A stretch of 64,000 nucleotides of DNA, from contig JAYKKI010000128.1 in NCBI GenBank assembly GCA_039881145.1, forward strand, positions 1,021,001-1,085,000, given 5' to 3'. The position numbers and the translations under genes were made by a program. Below are positions 1-11,690 of this stretch, piece by piece (position 1 is the stretch's first letter; the number at the start of each line of letters is the position of its first letter). Origin of the DNA: Druceiella hillmani (lineage: Eukaryota > Arthropoda > Insecta > Lepidoptera > Hepialidae). The notes under the pieces were generated by a model. That model saw only the letters and a list, made by a program, of their open reading frames with translations, searched no databases and was not told the origin of the DNA.

Positions 1-13
1 CTTAAAATACGCG

Positions 14-110
<97 letters not shown>

Positions 111-131
111 CATATATATATACATATATAT
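14..131. repeat. (TA)n microsatellite
   Basis: The tract is nearly uninterrupted TA dinucleotides, with a few TG and CA substitutions towards the right end. Confidence 0.98.
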
Positions 132-1760
132 TGAGGTTACAAGGCGAAATATTTTAAGGACGTAACTTTACCATGAAAGAGTTTAAGGTATCACTTTATA
201 TTATCCTGATGATATATAGAATCACTTAAATTAGTTGTAAATTTGAGAATAAGGAGAATACGCACGTTTCATTGGTTACCTCCAACTACACCACGAGCAA
301 ACCAATAATAAAATGTGCTGCAAGATAGGTTGTATAATTTGGAAGGTTTTGGGATTTTTTTAAGGAATTAATAATATAGAATGTTTTGATAATTCTCTGC
401 TTCATATTTCTTGTTAACCTCTTATTTCTTGTTTATCATGTTATACTTGTATTGCCCACTCAGCAGCTCCTTCAGATCTAATTGTAATTCACTTCGTATA
501 TTAATATATGTCAAGGCAAACAGCGATTGAACAAATCTAGAAACTTCAAAATTGATTTACTCAAATATTTTCATGGTATAATTTTGTGTGGTATATTTTT
601 TCAATGGAACTGCTAATATTGCATTCATCTTTATTTTGCAAAATAAAAATTTGCCGAGTTTTGAGTTCTTAGGACTTACTCATAGAATTATTTCATATCC
701 ATGTACATTGACTTCAAAAATGATTTTTCAAAATATTTTCCATGAAAGGAAATGATTTTCATGTTTTCTTAAAATTGGGATCATTATAATTAAAAATATG
801 AGAAATAAAAATTAATTTAATTAATTTCTAATTCAGACTCGCAGACATATAGAAAAAGTATACGCTTCTGGGTGAAACTTGATTGAAACATTAAACTGAA
901 AGTGCCTTTAGAGTTGCACAGGGAAGCTATGATTATTTAGTATATATGATTAGATAGATATTTTAAAATGTTGTGAATCTTCATTTACCACTTTTTATTT
1001 TTATACTCTGAACAATATATCACCCCTCCCTGTCCAATTATGACTGACGAAATTTTGAAAAATGTCGGTTTTAAAAACTTTTGGTTGAATAAAACATTTA
1101 AAAAGTTATTTCAATCAACAATGCATGAATAATTTCTGTAATCATATACAACTACGGAATGCCATTTTATTCGTGTCGCAACACGTATTTAACTATTTTG
1201 TTTATATATGGCTAAATAATTATTTTTCGTAAACAACTGTAGATTATAATTTCCAAGGCCATTGACAAAACGATATCGGAGAATATAATGTTATTTATCC
1301 AATCTTAAAATCAACAAGGGTTTGCTATCACATTTTTTTTTTTATTTATCTCGAGTTGCTACTCGATGATGATGAATTATGGTGCTGATATACTAAATAT
1401 TCATAGGCCAATTTTAACGTATTCTTGGACGATTTCGTCTGAATTTTTCGTTGAGCACCTTTTTAGACATTCTGGTATTATGAACATCCCGATTAACACC
1501 TCATTAGATACCTTATGAGTTGTTTACGACCCAGCTATCTGAGACTTATGCAATATAGTCGTATTTCTAAAACTGATTATTTAATGGAGGCTATAAATAT
1601 ATTCTTTCATTTATTAATAAGTTAACAGTAAAATTTCTATTAATGTTAAACTGAATTTGTTCCAATGTAAATGATTTAACAAATAGAATTACAGTAAGAT
1701 ATTTAGAGAATTAGTTAATAACATTCATTGATAAGAATTGAGAAACAGGATTTAAAATGA
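132..1760. other. A+T-rich DNA, no feature seen
   Basis: All frames are broken by frequent stops. I see no repeat copy shared with other parts of the window, no RNA gene and no protein motif here. Confidence 0.5.

Positions 1761-1804
<44 letters not shown>
1761..1804. repeat. (AT)5(GT)n microsatellite
   Basis: A short AT run passes directly into about sixteen GT units, ending in GTATAG. It is a compound dinucleotide repeat. Confidence 0.98.
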
Positions 1805-1805
<1 letters not shown>

Positions 1806-1914
1806 GTAATACTCACACACAATTGAAAATGCAAGAAACCCATATAACTAGATCGCGATAAACGTTTTAATCAAAATACTTGTTTCGATATTTCAACTAT
1901 TCAAATATATAATT

Positions 1915-2200
1915 TACCCACATCCTGTGCTCGAAAATCAACATCCCATACACAAATTCTATAGAAATCGATATATTTTATATTACAATAACAAATAATA
2001 ATGCACGTAACTAATTCCCGTGGGAAATGTTGCCAGAATGGCAGTCGGGAAGGCGATCGTTAACCACGAACGAGCTGTACATAATTCACCAACTAATTTC
2101 AGTAAAGTTTTAACGTAACATCACTCAAGCAAACAATATAAATGAATACACGACCATGCTGGGCGGAGATAGCCTTTTATGAGTTTCACAGTTGTTCGGG
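1915..2200 (+). repeat. interspersed repeat family A, copy 1
   Basis: This block is richer in G+C than its surroundings and resembles two other places. Its left part (CCCACATCCT, then a block ending ATAGAAATCGATAT) matches 8650-8720. Its right part (GGGAAAT, then CTAATTTCAGTAA, then CTCA-CTTGGGC-like and ATGAATA) matches 25380-25520 in the same order and orientation. The three copies are diverged and carry indels. I do not recognise the family and see no coding frame, terminal repeat or tail. The edges are approximate. Confidence 0.6.
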
Positions 2201-2317
2201 ATGGCGTCTAAGGTGTTGTTAATATTCTTGTAATTACCTTTTAGAAAAGTGAGTGGATATTTGTCGGTTAACAATAGTTACCTTTTACACCAATTGGTTT
2301 TATAGAAGATTACTTCG

Positions 2318-2640
2318 TTATTTATTTTGCAACTGAGTCGAAAATATATCAAAAATGCCATTAATTAAGTATTTTTTAAAGTATTTTGAAAAACTAGGAA
2401 GTTGAGAATATACAATCCACTCAAAGAGTTTTGATAGTAGTGATAATATAGATATAGGTCGAAAATCTTTGAAATAGCTGGAGGCAGATATTTGGGAAAA
2501 GGAATAATTTGCATCTTCTTCCATTTACCAGGGAATATAGAGGTTAATCTGGAAGTATTAAATATGGCAATGATGGTGAGTGCTACAATATCAATGATAG
2601 AAGCGAGAGCGTTTATAATAATTCACTGCCAACGGATGAA
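2318..2640 (-). pseudogene. non-LTR retrotransposon reverse transcriptase fragment (Jockey-like)
   Basis: On the minus strand this encodes a piece of the fingers/palm region of a non-LTR reverse transcriptase. From 2616 down to about 2472 one frame reads INALASIID, then IFNTSRLTSIFPGKWKK, then IIPFPK. This is the usual block 'I.N.S..TS.FP..WK...I.PIPK'. At about 2470-2475 the frame shifts, and the next frame reads FKDFRPISILSLLSKLFEW followed by IVYSQL, the conserved 'DFRPISILP.LSK.FE.I...QL' block of Jockey-type LINEs. The GFR and YADD blocks downstream are missing, and nothing clear lies upstream, so this is a truncated, frameshifted relic of roughly 100 codons. I saw no tail or target-site duplication. 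The family is identified by motif memory, not by a search. A relic of another LINE clade with the same block is possible. Confidence 0.82.
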
Positions 2641-3600
2641 CATTATTTTTAAGTCGAGTACAGAAATTTCCAAAATATTAAACAAATTATCACTGAACGG
2701 GGCAGGCAATATGTTAGTCAGAGTTTCCAACTTCACTGTAGCGTCTAAGATATCAGGTGGGTTTCAAAGATACCTAGAAATTTCAAAATGTTGTGTTGGA
2801 AATTTCTAATAGTGTTGTAAGCATATATAAATTTCTAAAAGTACGTACATATATTTTTGGCTTGAATTGATTTGAATGGTTATTTTCAAATAAAGATATA
2901 CTGGATTATATTCTGTTATTTCAAATCATTAAAGAGGAAAATGAAATAAAACATTTATAATTTTACGGCAAAGTTATTAATTATCCTAAAATAATTATTA
3001 CCGTTATTTACTTCATTAGATATTTCATAAAGTTTATCAGTTTGCGTAGCATCAATGAAATGACAGGTTTTTTTAAGGGACGCTTTGTCAATTATCTTTT
3101 AACGGACGCTGCAAATAGTAATTACGGTTATGGCGGAAATACTTTTCAAATTAAAGATTTAAAATTTGATTTAGTTAAAGCCTTGGCAAGAAAAACCCTT
3201 ACCTTCAAAGTTGCTACGATCGAATTCAAATAATTTGTTTCTTTATATTCGTAATAAATATTTTTAAATATTATTACATCTTCTTCGGTAATCGAATAAA
3301 TGTTTATGTTCCTAACTGAAATAGGCTCCCACGTAGAATTAGAGACGTAGTAGGAGAAAATACAAAAATAGGTCCACATGTTCGCAAATAGACCAGATAG
3401 CAACGATATATAAACTCAATCCTTCAACGAGAAGGATTAAAAAGTACGTTATCAATTTAATTTCAATTTTTGGTAAACCAAAATGAATACTAATCATTAT
3501 CGGTAAATTCATCATAAAACTAGCTGTTACCCAATATTAACGAGCAGAATAGTTATAAATTATCATATTGAACTTTATGACGAAACTGTTGTAAAAACTG
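2641..3600. other. A+T-rich DNA, no feature seen
   Basis: Frames of 63 and 85 codons exist (3042-3233 plus, 3146-3403 minus) but overlap each other and match nothing I know. The 5' part of the adjacent LINE may extend to about 2740 but is not readable. Confidence 0.45.
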
Positions 3601-3619
3601 AATGATTCCTATTAGCTTA

Positions 3620-3840
3620 CTTACTTAACAGCGTCGATTGTACCGAAGGCCAAAAATCTATTAAAATTGTAATTAGCCTCGTAGGTAACTGTTACCCAAA
3701 GAAATGCCATATTATCAAATTAATGGCTTATTTCTGGCCGATCCCATTCGCCAATATCTGTCCGGGCGGTAAACTTCATTGCTCTAAACGTGTTTTAGCG
3801 TGTTAATGCGATCTAAAACACGCTCAGAGCTATTTATTGA
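3620..3840. other. G+C-richer patch ending in a hairpin
   Basis: This stretch has noticeably more G+C than the DNA around it. At its right end, 3781-3830 can fold: CGTGTTTTAG at 3789-3798 pairs with CTAAAACACG at 3813-3822, and GCTCT at 3781-3785 pairs with AGAGC at 3826-3830, leaving a 14-nt loop. No second copy was seen in the window and no coding frame is present. It could be conserved non-coding DNA or an old repeat. Confidence 0.4.
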
Positions 3841-3955
3841 TTTACATAGCTACAATTTACATTGGTGTTATTAGTACGCATCCAGTAGCTAAATTTTCTT
3901 TTTTCTTATTATCCTAATAAAGATTTCTTTTTAAATTTGTGCAGTACATTATTTT

Positions 3956-4735
3956 TAGGGTTCCTTATCTCAAAAGGAAAAACGGAATCTATATGAGTTC
4001 ATTTATGTTTCTATCTGTTTGCTACAGTTTTTTTTTTGAAACCGCTAAACCTAAAAACGTGAAATTTGACATAGTAATAAAATATATTAGCCCAAATATA
4101 TTTCAATAACTCAAAATATTGATATGGAAATTGTAAGAGCGTCCAGTAAATTCATATAATGTTAAAAATATAATATAGCAGTTTGTTAAACTTACATTTA
4201 AACAAAAATAAAAACCTTCCAAGTACGAGTAAAAATCCACACTACTAGGGTTCAGTACGCATTTAATCATTCATAAAGATTTAATGGTACATAATATTGT
4301 TATTAACTATTTTCAAATTTAAATTTTTTAAAATGAAAATATACTGCCTACTATATCTTTCACATGCGCATATTAAAAATTCTTATGTGATATAACTACA
4401 AATTAAAAATTGTTTCCTTTAATTGTGCCGTGAGACCTTATTTCTTGCCAAATTCCATAATTCTAGGTCAACGAGAAGTACCCTATAAACAGGTAGGTTT
4501 TGATTTATTTCGAGTGTCAAAATATGCGTTCTAAATGACCATATTTTTTATTGCGTTGACTTAGAAGCTTGAGTTTTTCGCAGCTCCAAGGAACCGTAGA
4601 CCTTAATATTTGATAATAATTTCAATTCGGTACCTCTGCATCTTCCTGAGAAAAATCTCCTTGATAGGCTGGCAGACGGACAACGAAGTAATCTTATAAG
4701 GATTTCTTTTTTCTTTTGAGGTAAGATACCCCAAA
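3956..4735 (+). mobile_element. terminal-inverted-repeat element, family B copy 1
   Basis: The left end reads AGGGTTCCTTATCTCAAAAGG and the right end reads CTTTTGAGGTAAGATACCCC, so the outer ~30 bases are imperfect inverted repeats. Just inside the right end is a GGCAGACGGACAACGAAGTA run. The right part (about 4240-4735) aligns in order with 16840-17508. Shared blocks are GTGATATAACTACAAATTAA, TTGCCAAATT, ATTCTAGGTCAACG, GTTTTGATTTATTT and CAGCTC-AAG-AACCGTA. There is no transposase frame, so it would be a non-autonomous element. The same ends and GACAGACGGACA run are, from memory, very common in lepidopteran genomes. I cannot confirm a target-site duplication. Confidence 0.72.
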
Positions 4736-5163
4736 AAAAAAATTAAGACGAAAGAGCAGGGCGCAAAATTAAATTAATTTACAATTTTGAAGAAATTTGG
4801 GGCTCAAAAATATATTTACGCATATGTAACATTTACATAATCCATATACATATAAAACAAATTAAAAGATATAAATTCTTGTATGTAAGTTTATTGTCCA
4901 CGAATTTATTTTCTCCCCTCTATTTCCAATAGCTCTTAATACATATTTTTACTTTTCACCTCAAAACTTACGTGCCTTCTCCATATTAGAATACCAAAAA
5001 TCTAAAATAATTTTGGTAAATATATTTCATTATGAACACCTTTAAAGACATATAAGTTCTTGCATGTATAACGATTTCGTGAAGTAACTATTTTATCAGG
5101 TAAATTTGATAATAAGCAATCATTATATTTTGATTAAATTGTTTCAATAACACCGATTTTTTA
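4736..5163. other. A+T-rich DNA, no feature seen
   Basis: The stretch is an A-run followed by low-complexity A+T sequence. I see nothing in it. Confidence 0.45.
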
Positions 5164-5388
5164 TTAGTTTTTAAAATGTTCATGTATGTAATAAATTTGA
5201 TTACATTTATTTTTTATTCTGTTACAGACGTGTTTAATTAGTTTTTAAAATGTTCATGTATGTAATAAATTTGATTACATTTATTTTTTTATTCCGTTAC
5301 AGACGTGTTTAATTAGTTTTTAAAATTTTCATGTATGTAATAAATTTGATTACATTTATTTTTTATTCTGTTACAGACGTTTTTAATT
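5164..5388 (+). repeat. tandem repeat, three units of about 74 bp
   Basis: Three near-identical units begin at 5164, 5238 and 5313. Each runs from TTAGTTTTTAAAATGTTCAT through ATTTGATTACATTTATTTTT to TTCTGTTACAGACGTG. Differences are a few single bases and one- or two-base indels, so the array is young compared with the diverged repeats nearby. Each unit ends with a pyrimidine-rich stretch and CAG, which resembles a 3' splice site by base content. I see no exon beside it. Confidence 0.93.
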
Positions 5389-5619
5389 TCGATTCTAAGA
5401 TTTTGATATTCCTAAGTAAGAAGTATTGAAATGTGCTAAGTGTTTTTACTATGAAATGTCTTTTTTTAAAAGTTTTTTTTAATATCATCTCTAATAACAT
5501 TTGCTTAACAGCATTAAAATAAAAAATTATGGGAAATTTAGAAATTCAAAATTGAAAGGTCCAAGTTATCAAACTGAAGAGAAAATTTTATCGAGATAGC
5601 ACCAGAAAGCAGTTTTTAG

Positions 5620-5890
5620 GGTTCCACGAAACAGTTAAACAAAAATAACTTTCTCAAGTCCAAGGAAACATCAAACGCCCCCTTTAAATTTGAAACTCGT
5701 TTATGGGTCTCATAATTAAATCACGTGAAAACATCTTTTTCACTGGTTCAACTTAATTTGCATGGAAACCGGCAGTGAGTAAGTGACGTGAGTTTTCAAA
5801 GTTGGGGCGATCTTTTAACTCGCACTTTCACACGAAAACCTTCAATTTAATACGCGTGGGGCAATCACTTAGAGTCTACATTGCAAGCTA
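5620..5890 (+). repeat. interspersed repeat family C, copy 1
   Basis: This block aligns with 20205-20420 in the same orientation. Shared segments are CAGTTAAAC-AAAATAAC, AAACTCGTTTA, CATAATTAAATCA, GTGAAA, TTTTTCACT, GTTCAACTTAATTT and GTGACG-GAG. It is richer in G+C than its surroundings. A sentence-like order of conserved blocks separated by small indels indicates two diverged copies of one sequence. I do not recognise the family. No open frame spans it. Confidence 0.68.
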
Positions 5891-8640
5891 GGTTTCCGTC
5901 CTCCCGTAACTTTCAAATATTTTGATATCCCTAATCGCCGTTTAACTGAGTTTTTCTTTCTTTTATGTAGTTTTTCTCATGACTTATGATTAGAAAAGTT
6001 TTAATAGAACAAAACTTAGAAATTTAATATAAATATTTATTGATTTTAGTGGAATATATTTTTGCTAGACAATATTCCAAGAAATATTCATTAAAAATGC
6101 TTATGTTTTCTTGAAGTACAATTTATATTTTTGATACAGGAAAATTCAGTAATACGATGTTTGAGGGCATCGATATCAATACATCTGTTTTCCCTCTATA
6201 CGTATATCCCATCGCCTATTACATAAATTGAAGTATTTTCTAATCGCTTTTGATTGGAAAATAGGCCAACCAAAATAAGGTTTCATAATACAAAGGAAAA
6301 TAAGCAACAAAAAGCATTTAGTAATGTGAAATCATAATAATTTATATAACAATATATTGCTTATACACAGAATTGAAAAAATAAGCTTTGACATCTGATT
6401 TCGCCTGTTATTTCATATAAAAATTCACCATCTGCAGAGTTCAACTCCCAAAGAGTAAAAAATTATATAATAAAATCAAATAAAACAAATAAGGTGCAGA
6501 ATAAAGCACGGAGGTAGAAATTTGAAATTAGCAGCATTATTTTTAACGTCAGATATTTTGACTCATAAATATTTAATATCGGAGAAAATAGACAAGTCTT
6601 ACAAAGAGATGACACTGTCTATGACATATTGTTTGAGACTGAAAGTACTGTTTGTAAAAATATCCGAGTACCTTATCAAGCAAATAGTAATGAAAGGTAA
6701 TATTGGAGGATATTATAAAGAGTATTCTTGTCTGAAAATTGCAAGCACTCGCGAGGAGCTATATGGATGAATGGTAACCCACTCAAATTGTACCCGGCAA
6801 GTCCTGGATAGAAACATTTTATTTTCTTTTTATTTTATTTAAAAAAATGTTATTTGTTAATTAAATTCAAAAGAAAGGAAAACATTTTTTATAATTTATA
6901 TCATGAATGCATTAAAATTTCACCACATTCTACATCAATATTTATACGATTTAAATACGTGTTTAGGTTCTCCAGGATGACAATAAATGCCTATTTATAC
7001 TGTACAAATTATACCTCCCTTCCTTTCTATCCTAAAATGTATACTTCCTCTAATCCGATTAATTTTACATGCCGAGACATTTATTCATAGACAAGTTAAA
7101 AAATTATAACGTTTTCGAAATTGTACTGATGTAAAGGAATCGAAAAACGAAATTAACTCTCGTTAAGATTGTATAAAAATATATTGGATCATTCAACTCC
7201 AACACTTCACAGTATTATTAAATGTGTTTTGTATTTTGTTAAATTAAAAATATTAGAAGAGATCTATTTTTATACCTAAGTGTTCCTTATTAGATCTTAT
7301 TACACGCAATAAAAATAATCATTTATTTATATTAACACTTACAGAGAGGTAAATTATAAAATTTTTACAAAATATTTTTTTTTTTTAAATTAATGGAGAT
7401 ATGATTTTATTTTTTCAACAAAATTTTTTAAAAAAGTAATAATAAACATATATTAACTCAAGATCAAAGAACAAAGGAATTGCCTTAAAAAAAGTATATC
7501 TTCCGAATTAATTTGAAACAATTATTTGTTAAATAAATATTTCCCGAGTATTTTTTTTACTGTTTCGGAAAAAGTACAGTTGATTTGTTTATAAAGAAAT
7601 AATCTTCTATCTCATTTAAAAGTTACAAATACGTTACTGAAGATAAAAGAGTATATAGAGATAAATGAAGAACGTGTATGCCACGGAAAGTAGAAAACAA
7701 TAGGACACATAAAAGTTGGATACAATACATTAGCTAACAAAGAGTATACACAGAGACGTTATATATCAAATTCATATCTAACGTGACTATAAAGGAGTAA
7801 ATAATATATACCTTACTATCAATGATCCAAAAAATATCAGAGAACAATTAAGTTAATCTCTACTGGAATCGAGATATAATAACTGATAGAACCATATCTA
7901 ATAATCTAATAGATACGTCTATACTCAAATCTGATAACCCACAAAAAACTCATGATACTACCATACGGCATTCCTACCTACATAGAATAAATCGTAACTT
8001 TGTTCATTTCTTTAGTCTAGTAATAGTATTCCCTTCAGGAAAGTGGTTATTGAGTTCTTTGGTGATTTGCGGCTGATCATTAATTAGAGTGACATTTATT
8101 TGAATAGCTTTATATATCTCTCTTATTTTTTACTATTTGGTACTACATTTTATAACAATTTGTTCTTGTAGTATGACCATTTATTTGACGCTTTGGGTAA
8201 ATTTATCAGTTTTCAAGAATTTAATAAATGACATTTGGTTGGGAGAAAAAAAAAGTAACCATTTGACTGAAATTTTTACAATCATTTTTAAGGCTGCTAT
8301 GATTTTAGACAAATAATATATAATAAAATCCTTGTAAAAGTATATATGTTGGTGATTTATGAAAACCAAATTGCAAATCAATAAAATGTAATATGACAAA
8401 TATTCGTATGAGAAAACGTCAATTACATTTGGTGAGAAATGAGAATTTTAAATTACTCTTTGTTGGAGAACATCAATTAAGATTATTTGTAAAACTCTAG
8501 TACGTATGGTAACACTAATCCATAACTGAATACGCAACAGACCTGTAAGTATGGCGCGACAAACTTTTCTATTAAAAATATTTTTTCTATCATTTAGAGT
8601 TTAATCGTTCCCTCGCTCTATTATTTCCTCTCTCTAGATA
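5891..8640. other. A+T-rich DNA, no feature seen
   Basis: Two frames of 82 and 78 codons (6522-6770, 6854-7090 plus) show no recognisable motif and are of a length expected by chance. I see no tandem repeat above dinucleotide noise. Confidence 0.4.
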
Positions 8641-8644
8641 CAAA

Positions 8645-8800
8645 ATTTACCCACATCCTCCGTTTGGAAACCAACTCAACATATTCAATTGACGAATTCG
8701 ATAGAAATTGATATCTTTTATACCGCGAGGTAGGATTATGTGAGGTGCGCCTCGATAATTCATTGAGGTGGAATTTAGACTCTTGTGAATAATTCTCAAT
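8645..8800 (+). repeat. interspersed repeat family A, copy 2
   Basis: The sequence begins ACCCACATCCTCCGTTTGGAA and continues through ATTCGATAGAAATTGATATC and TTTATACCGCGAGGTAGG. The first ~75 bases match 1918-1990 with scattered substitutions. The part after the GCGAGGTAGG block is absent or unrecognisable in copy 1. Confidence 0.55.
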
Positions 8801-10700
8801 GGATATTTTGTCGTTTATGGGTAAATAAATTTTACATCAATAAGTTTTATGAAATTATTAATTTATTTTTTAAACAACTGAATCTAGAATGAAACAATTT
8901 GAAACACTTAATTAGTCTAAAGTGTTAATTTCAAGAATCAATTTCCTACTTCTTAAATAACGCTAATATGCTGTAAAATGTAAGTGGTGTTCGATCATAA
9001 AGATATACAAAAAATTATTTCTGTTTCGAAATTTGTGTATCATTAAATATTGTTGTGAAAGTGCCCTTTCAAAGAAAATTATATCATTGTTATATAACAA
9101 AATGTTTTCATTCGAGAATCAATACATTTATTAAAATTGATATCGATACAATTATGAATTCAAAATTCAATTATTTAATCAAAGTATGTTATTTATTCAT
9201 ATAGCGGTTAAAACAGCTCGTGAAAATGTGATATAAGATGTCCATAATATAGCCTATAATACGTCTATTTATTTATTTATTTTTAATTAGCATTAATATA
9301 TATTTGACACGAATAATATTTAACATTTTTATGATAAAAGTTAAACGTTTTACAAAGAAACTAATCAATATTCAATACATTTTTACACTTGAATACATTG
9401 CTTTTTAACATTACATCTGTCACTAGTTGTTTGCTATTGTAGTTAGTTTTCTCTCTCAAATATTCTATCTTCATGTATGCCTTATGCTCTGGCGAAAAGA
9501 ATAAGTTCTGGCGTAAGAAAACGTAATAGGTTTTCCAAACAGGAGACAAATTTTCCCCGTACAAGTGGCAATTTTTTTATGAATTACATTAAATATTTGA
9601 AAAAATTAATTTTTTATGAAATCCTGTTTCGGACAATAAACTTGCAAAATTTAATAATTCAAATCTAATTTATTTGAAATCAAATTTTTTTAAACAAAGT
9701 GAAATTTATTTTAGTAGTAAAATTAAAATTTCTATTTTGCTTCTAAGTGTCGATAAACAAGCAATCTCACATATAAAGTATATTGACAGAAAGTGTAAAA
9801 AGTCTGTGTCAATCCATCTGTTTATACAGATGGATTGATACAGAAATAAAAAAATTTAAAATTGTTTTTTCCGTTTTTGTTTAGAAAGCCTGCGCCACAG
9901 CATATTAGTAAATCTCTTTGGTCTCTTTTGGTTTAACATGAAAATTTTTGTTACAATTTTTCATTAAATAAACATTAAAAAAGACAAGGTGTGCACTTTT
10001 AATTTAACCGACTAATTTTATTTTTCGGTCCATTTCAGTAACAATTTCAAAAAACATGGGCCCCTATAGAATCAAATTTTGCACATCTTGATACTCATTT
10101 GGCTGCCTTCTTTTACATTCATTTTTTTTTCAAAAAATTATTTCATTCACGAGATAATTTTATAAAAGCTAAACATTTTTACCTTTATTTTAAAATTAAC
10201 ATTGATGAGGATTATATTAAGTGGTATTAGTAGAAATCTGTATATTTAAATGAACATATTTTAATCACTGATTAAGCATGAAAACATTTACGAACTTTTA
10301 TTTCATAATTATTACCCTAACATTTCTCCGTTTCCAAATTATTCCTCATTGATTTGTGTTTGCAAGATTATTAAAATTCTGTATCTTCTTTTCCAGAAAA
10401 AAGACGGTTTGCCCTTTCTGGAAAGATCTACGATAGAAACTACGGATTTATTAACACTCTTTTACCAATCGAAAAGGTAACAACCGTCGTAACATAACAT
10501 GAACAATTTTATTTCATTTTTCTAAACTCCACTTTTATTTTTACGTGAATTACAAAATAATCATAGATATCCGAATATTATTAATTACGGAGGACTAAGA
10601 TGGTATTTTATACGCTATGTTTACGATTTTACTAAATTACATAATATCCAATAAAACTATTTTGGGATGTAATTGCTGTTATCAGTATACAGTATTTCTT
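8801..10700. other. A+T-rich DNA with one hairpin
   Basis: Apart from the snapback at 9806-9841 I see no repeat, RNA gene or protein motif. The two ORFs at 9361-9668 lie on opposite strands, overlap each other, and are of chance length. Confidence 0.4.
9806..9841. repeat. short perfect snapback
   Basis: TCAATCCATCTGT at 9809-9821 is exactly complementary to ACAGATGGATTGA at 9826-9838, with a four-base loop. Three further outer pairs, one of them G-U, extend the stem to 16 pairs. Confidence 0.9.
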
Positions 10701-10709
10701 TTTGTCTTT

Positions 10710-11090
10710 ACGGCCACATTAAACATATTGCGTACTTTCGTTTAATGTCAGGTGATATGTACCTGAAACTAATAAAAGTGAGTGTTTCTAAGTTGAGCAA
10801 AACGTACAGTGACTCGTCGTAAAATTGAGAATATTATCTAAACTACTCTAATACATGGCTATAATCATTTCTCTGATAAACATAATAAGAGATAATTGTA
10901 AACAAAATGAAATCGTTACTATGATGTGCCTGGTATTGAGGAAAATGCGAAATATTATTCTCTTAAGCGACAACAGCAAGGCTGAAAAGAACGTTAATGT
11001 ACTTATAACAATCTATCTATTTCGGTATGTAGATATAGATAACCCATCCACGGGCCCAAATTTCTGGAGCAATTTTAATAAGTGAGATTT
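10710..11090 (+). repeat. interspersed repeat family D, copy 1
   Basis: This copy is homologous, in the opposite direction, to 13118-13445. Reading the other copy on its minus strand, shared blocks in order are GTACTTTCGTTT-ATGTC, TGAAACTAAT, CGT-GTAAAATTG-GAAT, CTAAACTACT, CTCTCTGA-AAA, ATAATTGTAAA, TGAGAAATATTATT, TATGTAGATATAGATAACCC and ACGGGCCC. A 76-codon frame (10855-11085) lies in it, but length changes between copies are not multiples of three, so it is unlikely to have been coding recently. Divergence is substantial. I do not recognise the family. Confidence 0.68.
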
Positions 11091-11439
11091 CGTTGGAGTT
11101 ACAATATTCTACACAATAATTTAAAGTTAGTCGTAATGAATATATTCACAATTGAGACTATAATAGAGTCTCATCCAAATCAAACCTACCGTCTATCCTC
11201 ATATAACTTTCAGTCTTTCGTGCCGGATATTTAGAAATTATCGATATATATCATAAGCTAAGGGCAAAAATAGTTTAGTTATAAGGAAAGGATATGCATT
11301 GGGTATGCAATATATAGGTGGTGAAACATTAAGTAAGTTTCAAACCCAAGTACGTTTCGGACTATACATAATTAAGATATACTTCTGTACAAAGTAACAT
11401 TTTTAATAAGTTTAGTGCAAAGTCCGTGTTGCAAATGCT

Positions 11440-11690
11440 ACACTTAAAATTGGAACGTAGCTGAATTTCTTATTAGCCTCGAGTAAGTTCTCAGAGACGT
11501 GCTCGATAAATGCCGGTAATGGGAGACAAAATCTTAACTTCAATGAAACCTTCTCCGTTTCCCGGCAAAGAGTTTAAAGCGATAAAGTAAAAGAAAGTCG
11601 GGTGCTTACTGAAGTCTTACCGAGTGTAATTGAAGCTCACGCCGAGGAAAGCCACTTAGCTCTACGTTGCTTTGACAGATAGAACAATTT
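11440..11690. other. G+C-richer island
   Basis: This is about 250 bases with clearly higher G+C than both flanks and few homopolymer runs. No ORF of useful length, tRNA-like cloverleaf or second copy in the window was found. It could be conserved non-coding sequence or an old insertion. Confidence 0.35.

Noticed and set aside
10855..11085. Possible DDE transposase remnant (ILLSDN followed by NVNVLITIY)
   Set aside because: The resemblance to an SDNC-Q-N motif is slight, and the second copy at 13118-13445 differs by length changes that are not multiples of three, so coding is not supported.
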